DNA from: Rhizophagus clarus
Taxonomy: Eukaryota > Glomeromycota > Glomeromycetes > Glomerales > Glomeraceae
DNA length: 64,000 nt
Reading direction: 5' to 3'
NCBI GenBank assembly: GCA_015698045.1
Contig: BLAL01000282.1
Location: 1-64,000 of the forward strand
Shown: positions 25,342 through 36,334 of the stretch, in pieces
Numbering within the stretch: the stretch's first letter is position 1
Layout of the letters: each line of letters opens with the position of its first letter
Program-made: the position numbers and the translations under genes
The notes under the pieces: model-generated
Seen by the model: only the letters and a program-made list of their open reading frames with translations
Database searches by the model: none
What the model was told of the DNA's origin: nothing

Positions 25342-27784
25342 CGTTACGATGGTATTGATAGTATTGATGATACGGTATACACGTCGGTCTATGTTAGATC
25401 AAAGATCTAGGAAATATATAAACGTCAAATATTATCGTTGGCTATTTGCCGATCATCATAAAATACTTACTGTCACACTGTACCCAGGTCAAAAATTTAT
25501 ATCACATGATCTGTATTTTTTAATTTCCGAACTGCTAAACTGCTAAGTAATAATTTTTTTTTAATAATTTTATCTTTTAGTTGTAATAAATTTTATTTAT
25601 ACTTGTCATTTAATAAATTTACAAATCTTGCATCCTGCAATAGATAGCAATCTATATAAAAAAATTTTTACTTAGTACATAATATAATACCAAATAGTTC
25701 CGAAATTAAAACAATCTTTTTTTATTATAGAGTTGCTTAATTTCAGGTTATATATTTTTTTTTGAATAAAATAGTGAATTAATAAAGAATAGCTGTAATA
25801 TTGTTATAGTTAATAGTAATTTCATTTATAATACATAATAAAATTAATTATCTTTTTTTTAATTATTAAGTTGATTTTAGCAATATTAAATGTCTTTTTT
25901 ATTATATATATTTATTAATTTTTATTACAAAAAGATATGGATTATTTATTTTCAGAATTATTTATTATAATTGAAGGGTTACTTATTCTTAGAAATCAGA
26001 ATTGTATAATGTTTTTCAAAAAAAAGTAAAGAAAATCCAAAATATACTGTAAAAGAATCTCTTTAATAAGAATCAAAAATATTATAATATATAATATTCT
26101 ATCAAATTAAAATAATTATTAAGTTTTTAAAGAATTACAATTTTAGGTAAAGTATTTTAATTAAAATAAAATCATAGAAAAAATGATATAAAATTTTATT
26201 TTTAATTTTTTATTTTTATTAAAACAAAAAAATTTATAATATAAAGTAACAATTAGATAAATTCAGTATATTTGTAACAAATGTAAGTGGTAAGATTTAG
26301 TCATACTATTGCTAAATTATAAAATTTAAACTAAAATATAATTGCAATCCTCTAAAGTTATAAATATTTATAAATAAATGCATATAACTTAACATTATAA
26401 GATACTAAGTATCACCCTATCTGAAATATTAACAACTAATAACTACTACTACTATTATAAAAAATAAATTAAGTAAGTCATGTGATCAACTTACATTAAA
26501 TACATAATATTCAAAAATATATATTGTATAATAAATAAATTGACGTAATCTTTCATAAAACAATGATATATGATCAGAATTAATAACGTGGTGGTAAGAA
26601 TACAGATCAATACCATAGAATCTTTTCTTAAGTTTAGAACTAATACCTATATTGGATTCCTAGATCAAGAAAACTTAACAATAAGAAATCCAAATTTTGT
26701 TTTTAGTAAAGTTGGTATTTATATGATTAATTTTGCATAATAATCTATTTATAGACAAATTTAATAAATATAACAATAAAAAAAAAATTAAAGTTTAAGA
26801 AATAAAACTTCTTAAAAAGTCAATAAATATAAAATGATAATTATTATCCAAAATATTCTATATATTCAAATTCAAAAAATGTGCTTCTGAAATGAAAAAG
26901 TTTAAATTAAAATTGATAAAGGAATAAATGTATAAAAAAATATTTAGAAATAAATGATATGATTTTGAACAAGTTCAAATATGCAAAAGAATTTCTAAAA
27001 AATCATCATATAAAATACAATTAATATCATTATATAAGTGAAAAAAATAAACTTTAGTATGTTCTAATATAAGTAATTTATCAAATAAAAGTTTAATTTC
27101 AAAAATTTTAAAATGAAAGTCTTTAAAAGAAGTAGAAAATAAAGAAAAAAGATTATAGTTAAATAATGAAAGTATCCATTTCCAATTAATAAAAATATAC
27201 TTCTCAGCGTAAATAATTTAATTATACCATTATACCAGATATAATAAGCTGTAATAATTATAGTCTCAAATTTTAAAAATGCTAATATACCATAATTAAA
27301 TTATCCTATCGTATTAATTACAATAACACAATTAAAATTACAGCTAATCTATAGATGGCACCCAAATTATTTTAAGTAAATCCCAAATTAACTTATACAT
27401 TTTGACAGCCATAATTCCCAATTCCCAAATGTAAATTGCAAAATTTATATATGTAATTTGTAAATTAATTTGAATTTGTATATTTGGGCTGCCATAATTT
27501 CAATTATTTTGGATTTGGATGGCATCTATAGGCTGATCATATGATTTTTAAAAAACTAATCAGACCTTCATTATAAAAAATTTGTTAACACTATAATGAA
27601 TTATTTGGTAAAATTTTCAGTATAAAGATATCAGTCATGTAGCTTGCCAAACTGATTTATCTGATTGATAAAAAAAATTTTTTTTTCCTTTTATTATATA
27701 AAACAGTTTTTTTAAACTGTTTATTTTATTTTTATTTTTTTTTAGTACAGTTTATAGACTTGCAATTCATGAAATGGTAAGTTA
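25342..27784. other. Very AT-rich intergenic region
   Basis: No gene, RNA gene or clear repeat. The first few hundred bases probably contain the BRE1 promoter. Stop codons are dense in all frames. Confidence 0.6.
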
Positions 27785-28300
27785 TATAAATATTAAATCT
27801 TTTAATATAAGAATGTTAACTAACATTTTTTACTTTTTTTTTATAAGAACGAACCTTTTGGCACAGTTTCTAGAGGTAATGTGAAGAAAAGGAGGGAAGT
27901 ATTAATGGTTTTTTAATCTAGAATGTTAACTAATATTCTTTTCTTTTCTTTTTTGTAGGAATGAACCTTTAGTATAGTTTCTGAAAATAATATAAGGAAG
28001 GGAAAAGTAATATTAATATTTTTTTAATATAAAAATGTTAACTAACATTTTTTTCTTTTTTTTTTGTAGAAATGAACCTTTTGACATAACTTTTGAAGGT
28101 AATGTGAAGGAGGGAAGAGGATTATTAATGTTTTTTAATATAAGAACATTAACTAACATTTTTTTCTTTTCTTTTTTATAAGAACAAATCTTTCAGCATG
28201 ATTCCTAAAGGTAATATGAAAGAGGAAAAGGGAATATTAATGCTTTTTTAATATAAAAACGTTTACTAATGTTCTTTAACTTTTTTCTTATAGATATTGG
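27785..28300 (+). repeat. Array of five intron-plus-microexon-like units, about 118 bp each
   Basis: Each unit has a branch-like GTTAACTAACATT, a pyrimidine tract, TAG or AAG, an island of about 28 nt (AATGAACCTTTTGRCATAR type), then GTAATRTGAAG like a donor, and an AT-rich stretch. Splice-like signals all face the plus strand. No long ORF results from joining the islands by eye. Confidence 0.65.
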
Positions 28301-29725
28301 ACTGTAACTCAGAATTAAAAATAATGGATATGATTTTAAATTTTTATATATAAGAATGTTTACTAACTTTACTTTTGTAGAAAATTTGAATAAACATAAA
28401 TCTTCAATATAAAAATATGTGAATTGTAATATAATATATTAATATAAAAGCTATAAAATTTAAAATTTTAAATAAGTGTTTATTAGTAAATTGCATTAAA
28501 TACTGTATGTCAGAATAAATAATTACATCAGTATAAATTAATTATGTCAGTACAAATTAATTATGACAATAAAATTCAATTACATTACATCAATATGTAA
28601 TTTGACATTATGCTATAATGTTACAGCAATTGAAAATTAATTACACTGAGAAGTATAAATAGAAATATTAATCAAATGATATTTAACAAATAGTTAAGGT
28701 TATAAAAAAAATTAAAATTAATAATATTTGTAAATTTTTAAATGAATGAGTGTAAACTTATTTCAATAGAAATGTTATTCTAAAAAAAAAAAATGATAAA
28801 TAAGAAAGAGTAATATTTTTAAAATTTAAAAATTTGAAGTTAGAGTAGAATAAATAGACTTAATCAAACAGTTAATAATATTATTACAATAGTTGTCTAA
28901 ATATGCAGAAACTTTAATCATCTTAATAGATAGTGAATGTTCTAAAATATGAAAATAAATATAATTCTAAATTAAATTGAATATAGAAAGTTTAAAAGAA
29001 TCACATGCTAATAATTGATAATAGTTAATCAAAAAGAAAGTCAAATATAAAATAATAGATTAATAATTTGTAAAAATTATAATATTTGAATTATTAGAAG
29101 AAACTAAAATAACAAGTAAAATAGTAAAGAATTTAGCATAAAAAGCTGAGGGTTAATGTTCAAGAAAAGTAGTAAATTATACAAACAGAGTATTATGATA
29201 GGTTTAAATAAAATCTGCAAATATAAAAACTTCAAAAAAATTAGGGTTTACAAAAAAACTATTAGTATAAAAGTGTAATATAAAAAGATTCACAAGTTTT
29301 TATTAAATTAATAAAAGTTCTTTTAAAGATAATGATTTTTCAAAGAAAATAGAATTCTATAAAAAAAAGTCAAGAAAAGCATTAGAAAAAATAGTAATAT
29401 ACAGTGTGAAATTAAAATTAATATAATACAAGTATTAGGTTTATCTGATGAATTATAAAACAACCTGAACACAAATGAATTAAAATTTCATTATACAAAA
29501 ATAGATATTGAATTAATTTATAATATTTAAAAATTAGTATATTGAGTAATACTAATAAATAATTGGTTAGAAATAGAATCTATAATTAATATAAAGTTTT
29601 GGTATTTTATACTTGAACATTATTCAGCTTCTGATTCCAGTATTATATAATGGATATATAGAACAATTAAAAAAATATTAATTTGTATTGCAATTAAATA
29701 ATTCTAAAAAGATTTGGATGTTATT
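28301..29725. other. AT-rich spacer
   Basis: No gene seen. Short frames are chance in AT-rich sequence. Confidence 0.55.
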
Positions 29726-32546
29726 CATCGGGAAAGTTATATCGGCTCAGATCTGCAATGATCTGTGATTTTAGCAGATTGCCGCTTTTTTTTTATGCAA
29801 TTTTGTTAAGAATCTGCGCAATACTGCAGAAATTATTTTTTTATTTTTTTCAAAGATTTTTTTATAAAAAATTTGTGATAATCTCCAAAATTGCAGATTT
29901 TTAAAAACATTTCATGCAAAAATCTTTAAAAAGATTTTCCCAATTTTCTTCTTTAATTTGATAAACTTTACATAAACTTTTTAAACTTTACATTTTGTTT
30001 TAACACAAACTTTTTAAAGAAATCATTTTTTACACTTTGAAGAAATACATTTTTTACGACACTTTTCAAAGAAATAATGTTTTGCAATTTTTTTAAAGAA
30101 TATTTTGCGAGTTTAGAACACTGAAGATATAGGTTCTAGACTTAAAAAAAAGTTTATTTATTAATGAACGTTACTAACGTTTGGCATTTTCTTAAATCCA
30201 GAATACCAAAAGAAACATTTCGAAGGTATTTCTTCGAAAAAAGTATTTAACAAATATTAACTAATGTTTGTTTATTTTTTTTAATTCCAGAATGCCAAAG
30301 TGATAGTTTCTGGACTATTGAAAAAAAAATTTTTTTTAATTGAAGAATGCTAATAGCGTTCATTTTTATCCAAAAACGAACGCTAGTTTTGAAGGTAATA
30401 TATATCATTTGACTTGTGTATCCTTTGGAAAAAAAAAATTTCAATTACTTTAATGAACTCTATTTTTCTTTTCTTTTTTTTTTTTAAATGCAGGACGACA
30501 AAAGTACCAGTTCTGGACACCATTTCGAAAGTAACTTCAAAAAAAAAGCTTAATTTCTTATTAATTTTATTAACAGGCGTTGACTAATAGTTGTTTTTAC
30601 CTTTTATAGGCCCAAAACTATTAGCACTCATCATGTAATGTTTAACCTCAAAAAACTTGGAAAAAAACTCATTCCACCCACCAACACAGAAGTCGTTCAC
30701 CAAGAAAATTGCGATCACAGACTCCATTCGAAGGTATAACCTTTGAAAGATTTTTTTTATTATCTTATTTAACGAACATTGTCTAATGTTCATCCTTACT
30801 TTTTGTAGGTCTGGAACACTAAACATACAGGCTCAAATTCTATTTCAAAGGTAACTTCAAAAAAAATACCTTTTTTTTATTTTTATTTTCAACAAATGTT
30901 ACCTAACATTCATTTCATTTTTCTTAGGTCCGAAACTTCAATTCAAAGCAGACCGAAGTATTCGAAGGTAGAAATGATTTTTATATATATATATATATTT
31001 ACAAAATATTAATATTTTATTTCGTATTTCTTTTTTTTAGGTTCAGAACTTTATTTCAAGGCGGACCACTGTAAGTAAAAAAAAGTTCTTTTTTTTACTT
31101 TTATTTTAACAAACATTACTAATGTTTATTTTTATTTTTATTTTTTAGGTCTGGAACTCCTTTAGAGGCAGACTGGTATTTTGAAGGTATAATATCTTCA
31201 AAATTTATTTTTTTTTTTATTTTATTTAATCAAACGTTACTAATGTTCAGTTTTTTATTTTTTTAGGTCCAGACGTTCCATTTCGAAAACTGGACTCTAT
31301 TCAAAGGTAAAGCTTTCGAATTTTTTTTTATTTTTATTTAACAAATATTAATGAACGTTTATTAATATTTGTTTTTTCTTTTTAGATCTAGAGTAACCAT
31401 TTTTAAAGGCCATTTGAAGGTACGACCTTTGAAAAAAAATGTATTTAATTTTTTTGTTTAACGAATGTTGCTAACGTTTGATGTTTTTTCCCAGACGAAG
31501 CCCAGACTATTCGAAGGTAATGCACATTTGAATTTTTTTAAAAAAATTTGGTTTTTTATTTATCTAATAAATTCTATTTTTTTTTCTTATTTTAGGTCTT
31601 GGACGCTCCATTTCGAAAGCTGGACTTTATTTGAAGGTCAATCTTCGATTTTTTAAATTTTTTTTTTATTGTTTTTATTTTACTAACATTCAATTTTTAT
31701 TTTTTTTTTGTTTTAAGTCTAGAGCTTGGGCAGATCAGAATATTTTGAAGGTAAAAAAGACTTCAAAATTTTTTTTTGTATATTATTTTATGAAGCGTTA
31801 CTAACATTTCATTTTTATTTTGTAGGCTTGTGCTTCCTGTATGCCATAGTAAAAGGAAAGTGGAAAAATAACGAAGAAAAGAGCCTTCTGAACAAGATTT
31901 CAAAAGTTCTTTTGAAAATTAATTTTTTTTTGTTTTGTTAATAAAATGTAAACTAACGTTTTGATTCTTTTTTTTTGTAGGTCCATGGCTTTCCAGATGC
32001 CTTCTGATAGAATTTCGAAGGTAAAATTTTGAAATTATCTCATTTTTTTTATTTAAACGAAAAGTCAGTTAATATTTCGCTTTTCTTTTATTGTAGGTCT
32101 ACAGTTTTCTTTAGGAGTGATAAAATTTTCACATTTGATGCATTTAGTTGGATCGAAGTTAAAAGTTGTTTATTGAAATCGAATTAACAGGAACACTATC
32201 CAACCCATTAACAACAACATAATTTGAACGTCTGTAAAGAAAAGAAAAGGGGACTTTTAATTAGTGCATTTAATTAGCAAATAGAATAGTTTAGTACTAT
32301 ATACTTTTAAATTTGTAAATATCTTTAATTAATAAATTAATATTAGTTAATATTAAAGTTAAAACACTGCCTAATTGTAAATTTGCATTAGTGTTTTTGA
32401 AAAATTTCGCAAGTTTTTTTGTGCTTGCAGATTTGCGCAGAAATCCATGAAATTTTTCAGTACTGCGCATCGACATGTCCTCAGATCTGCGCAGAAATGT
32501 ACTTCGCAGAATTGCGCAGATCTGTAGACCAAAATTTTTCCTGATG
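29726..32546. mobile_element. Candidate TIR element enclosing a microexon-like array
   Basis: The left end CATCGGGAAAGTTATATCGG and the right end, read inward as CATCAGGAAAAATTTTGGTC, are related. Both are followed by clusters of CAGATCTGCGCA-type words (29750-29840 and 32420-32530). A target duplication is not clear. No transposase is inside, so if real it is non-autonomous. Superfamily unknown. Confidence 0.5.
30120..32110 (+). repeat. Array of about 15 intron-plus-microexon-like units
   Basis: Units of about 100-130 bp each have a TTACTAACGTTYATTTTT-like branch site, a T-rich tract, TTTTAG, an island of about 35-42 nt starting GTCYRGAACTYCATTTCRAA, then AAG|GTAA. The islands keep GC-richer content and repeat the words GGTCTGGAAC, AGGCAGACTG and TTCGAAG. 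Splice-like borders are in the plus orientation throughout. This resembles the 27.8-kb array in architecture but not in island sequence. A transcript from here could in principle be spliced many times, or the array may be a satellite that spread with its borders. Confidence 0.7.
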
Positions 32547-32973
32547 TTGATTATTACTTTTTGATAGTTAATACTATGATTATTAATAATAGTAAGATAT
32601 GAAAAAAAATAAATTAACTACAATAATATTTGAATTTTTTCATTTAATATTTGATTTAAAAATAGAATGTTTAAATGTTTCAGGTTGTTAAAATATTTAA
32701 AATATGGTAGCTGTCACCTATAAATCACTATAATATTATGTAACTTTAACTTTTATAAATCATGAACTAAGTAATATAAAAAAAAACTAAACCAATAAAA
32801 TGATAGAACAATACAAATTGCATATTTCTATCAGTTTATCATATGGGCTAATTTGATTCTGCATGATTTGTTATGTTACATGAGTGATAAAATGTGATGT
32901 CTGAGGGATATGTTATGATTGGATAAATATTTGACAGCTAAACTGATTTTTGAAGCTAACTAAAACTATAAAA
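32547..32973. other. AT-rich spacer
   Basis: No feature seen between the TIR-like boundary and the zinc-finger ORF. Confidence 0.5.
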
Positions 32974-33165
32974 ATGAACGTGTCTAATATTTTTAAATGT
33001 TCACTTTGCCAACAAAATTTTCCTTCCAAAAATAAACTGTTAATACATAAAAGAAATAAACACAGAAACAACAAAGTTATACTTCACTGTACTTTACTTA
33101 CTTTATCCTCTTTTGAGTATATTGTTTATTATCAAGATGTGTTTATAGTACTTATCAAAAAATGA
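32974..33165 (+). CDS. Short C2H2 zinc-finger ORF, probable TE exon fragment
   Basis: From ATG 32974, FKCSLCQQNFPSKNKLLIHK ends in a second His pair (HKRNKH), a plausible single C2H2 finger. A GT-like donor after the finger would end the exon near 33070; the remaining open frame is AT-rich and unconvincing. N-terminal exons with one C2H2 finger are typical of the TE proteins in this window (compare 12429 minus). No further exons were recognised downstream, so it is probably an orphan fragment. Confidence 0.4.
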   Translation: MNVSNIFKCSLCQQNFPSKNKLLIHKRNKHRNNKVILHCTLLTLSSFEYIVYYQDVFIVLIKK

Positions 33166-34628
33166 CCCAGCTTTAATAGATGATCTATTAGTTCAAAATG
33201 ACTTTCAATTGACACATTCCTGAAAACAATTTTTGTTTATTTATTTGAAAATGAGCCTACTTTTCGGTATAATCCAATACAATGAAAATACTATTGTTAG
33301 TTTTAAGGAAAGGCTGGAGAAGAAAAACTCTGGTAAATTCTTCATTATGATTATAAAGTTATCTGCTGAAACTAAAGAGTTTTGACATGTTGAAATTGTC
33401 AAAACTATTTGACATTGGCCTTCTGATTTGTTAAAATGCTGAAATAGTTTTGACATGTCAAAATTGTTGAAACTATTTTGACATGTGATATATATAATAT
33501 ATACATATATCACTAGTATCAAATTAATGAAAAAAACTGTTTTGCAATGGTTTTTCAAGTATTTAATAAAAAACGTTGCAAGACGTTTTTTATTTTTGAA
33601 TTTTTAAGCGAAAAAAACTGTTTCGCAATAGTTGTTCAAGCATTTAATAAAAACATTGCGAGACATTTTTTATTTTTTAATTTTTAAACAAAAAAACTAT
33701 TTCGCAACAGTTTTTCAATTATTTAATAAACAATGTTGCGAAATGTTTTTTATTTTTGAATTTTTAAGCGAAAAAACCATTTCACAACAGTTTTTCAAGC
33801 ATTTAATAAAAAATGTTGTAAGACGTTTTTTTTTTTTGAATTTTTAAACAAAAAAACTGTTTTACAATAGTTTTCAAATATTTAATAAAAACATTGTGAA
33901 ATGTTTTTTATTTTTTTAACTTAGAAAAAAACTATTTCGCAACAATTTTTTAATTATTTAATAAAAAATGTTGCGAAATGTTTTTTATTTTTGAATTTTT
34001 AAACAAAAAAAACTGTTTTGCAATAGTTTTTCAAATATTTAATAAAAAACGTTGCAAAATATTTCTTTTTTTTAACTTAGAAAAAAAACTATTTCACAAT
34101 AGTTTTTTATTTTTTTAACTTAGAAAAAAACTGTTTCGCAACAGTTTTTCAAATATTTAATAAAAAATATTGCGAAACATTTTTATTTTTGAATTTTTAA
34201 GCAAAAAAAACTATTTCATAATAGTTTTTCAAGCATTTAATAAAAAACGTTACGAAATGTTTTTTATTTTTAAATTTTTGAACAAAAAAAACCATTTTGC
34301 AACGGTTTTTTATTTTTTTAACTTAGAAAAAAAACTGTTTTACAACAGTTTTTTATTTTTTGAACTTAGAAAAAAAACTATTTTGCAACAGTTTTTTATT
34401 TTTTAAACTTAGAAAAAAACTGTTTCAGTTTTTATTTTTTTAACTTAAAAAAAACTATTTCATAACAATTTTTTAATTATTTAATAAAAAATGGTACAAA
34501 ATATTTTTTATTTTCAATTTTTAAGTGAAAAAAACTGTTTTGCAATAGTTTTTCAAGCATTTAATAAAAAACGTTGTGAAACATTTTTTATTTTTGAATT
34601 TTTAACAAAAAAAATCATTTTGTAAAGA

Positions 34629-35483
34629 CAGTGACATATATTAGTTAATATTTTTTTACTATAGGTGTTTATCCCCCCACCCCCAGGTAAAGATGGTGCC
34701 GCAAATAAGCAATTGCGGAATAATTGCGATTTACGGTATTGCGGAACATTGCGGATTTTTAAACCTAAATATCCGCAATTCCGCAATCCGCAATTGTCCG
34801 CAATTCCGCAAATATTCCGCAATTCCGCAAAGTACCGCAATTCAATTGCAGAATAATTGCGGAATTGCGGCACATTTGCGGAATTGCGATACATTTGCGG
34901 AATTGCAATTTCGCTAAAGCAATCCAAAAAAACGTTGTGAAACGTTTTTTTTAATTAAAATATACTTTGAAAAAACGTTGCGAAACGTTTTTTTTTTAAT
35001 TAAATATATTTTGAAAAAACGTTTCGCAACGTTTTTTCTTTAAATTAATTAAAAAAACGTTGCGAAACGCTTTTTATTAATTAAAATACTTTGAAAAAAT
35101 GTTTCGCAACGTTTTTTCTTTAAATTAATTAAAAAAACGTTGCGAAATGCTTTTTATTAATTAAAATACTTTGAAAAAACGTTTCGCAACGTTTTTTCGT
35201 TAAATTAATTAAAAAAAACGTTGCGTAAACGTTTTTTTTATTAAATCGGTTCGGTAAACTGCCAAAACCGATCAGGTGAATTGCGGAATTGCGGTTCACT
35301 AACCGCAATTCAACTCCAAAATCCGCAATATTGCGGATTTGATAAATCAATTGCGGCACCATCCTTACCCCCAGGTAAAATATCTTAGTTACATGCAACC
35401 AATCATATTTTTTAAAATTTGTATAACCTAAGATTTTTGCTTACCCCCCCATCCCCTAAAATATTAGCTAATATATGTCGCTG
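34629..35483. mobile_element. Small TIR element, 855 bp, inserted in the satellite
   Basis: The left end CAGTGACATATATTAGTTAA matches the right end read inward, CAGCGACATATATTAGCTAA. A TTTTTTTACTATAGG or AATATTTTAGGGG tract follows inside. It contains a second element, 34687-35368. No coding capacity and no convincing target duplication. Confidence 0.65.
34687..35368. mobile_element. Fold-back element, 682 bp, target duplication CCCCAG
   Basis: Begins GTAAAGATGGTGCCGCAA and ends TTGCGGCACCATCCTTAC. CCCCAG flanks both sides (34681-34686 and 35369-35374). The ends are packed with ATTGCGG and CCGCAAT words, themselves self-complementary. The central part carries AAACGTTGCGAAACG repeats like the surrounding satellite. 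Short frames here are rejected as chance. Confidence 0.75.
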
Positions 35484-36334
35484 CTCTAATGGTTTTTCAA
35501 ATATTTAATAAAAAATGTTGCAAAATGTTTTTTATTTTTTTAACTTAGAAAAAAAATTGTTTCATAACAGTTTTTTAATTATTTAATAAAAAATGTTGCG
35601 AAACATTTTTTATTTTTTTTAACTTAGAAAAAAAAATCATTTTGCAACAGTTTTTCAAGTATTTAATAAAAAATGTTGTGAAACGTTTTTTATTTTTGAA
35701 TTTTTAAGCGAAAAATACCATTTCACAATGGATTTTCAAATATTTAATAAAAGATGTTGCGAAATATTTTTTATTTTTTTAACTTAGAAAAAAAATCATT
35801 TTGCAACAGTTTTTTAAGTATTTAATAAAAAATGTTGCGAAACATTTTTTATTTTTGAATTTTTAAGCGAAAAAAACTCACTAGTCAAAAAAGAACAATT
35901 CGGCCTAAATTTGACCAGGTCGAATATAGGTCGAATGACGATCTAATCTATATCAAATTGAGGCCAATTTTTTTGGCACATTTAGGGTGCCAATCGTCTC
36001 AAATTCGGAAAGAAAATTTGACCATCATTTTACCTATATTAGAACATTATTACATATTTATTCGACCTTAAAAAAAACTATATTCGACTACTGTATGTAA
36101 TCCGAATATAATTGATAAATAGGTCGAACTAGAGGTTTTTCAAGGTCGAATAATAAAGCATCATTTTGTATTTTATAAGCAAATAAAAACCATTTATTTT
36201 ATATATATTGACATATATAGTATATAGTAATATAAGATAATTATATAAACCAACCCGCATATGATCAACCGTACAAAAAAATATAAAATATCCAGTAATA
36301 ATTATATAACCAAAAAAAATAAATATAAAATATA

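Larger units (their letters stand above)
33360..35878. repeat. Palindromic satellite related to the 38.9-kb MULE-like MITE, with nested insertions
   Basis: Starts with words such as TTTTGACATGTYRAAATTGT. It continues with tens of units AAACGTTGCGAAACGTTTTT and AAACTGTTTCGCAACAGTTT separated by TTTAATAAA and TTTTTAAGCGAAAA. Each unit is itself near-palindromic. The same words occur in opposite orientation at 38920-40299. Nested elements at 34629-35483 and 34687-35368 interrupt it. The right end abuts the CACTA terminus at 35879. Confidence 0.7.

Noticed and set aside
32974..33165. Full zinc-finger protein gene
   Set aside because: Only one finger and no further exons were found, so it is kept as a fragment with low confidence.
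33632..34406. Phe-rich short ORFs
   Set aside because: They come from the AAACGTTGCGAAACGTTT satellite and repeat with it.
34553..34927. Open frames within the TTGCGG-rich fold-back element
   Set aside because: Overlapping frames on both strands with repeat-driven composition. The sequence is a palindromic element.
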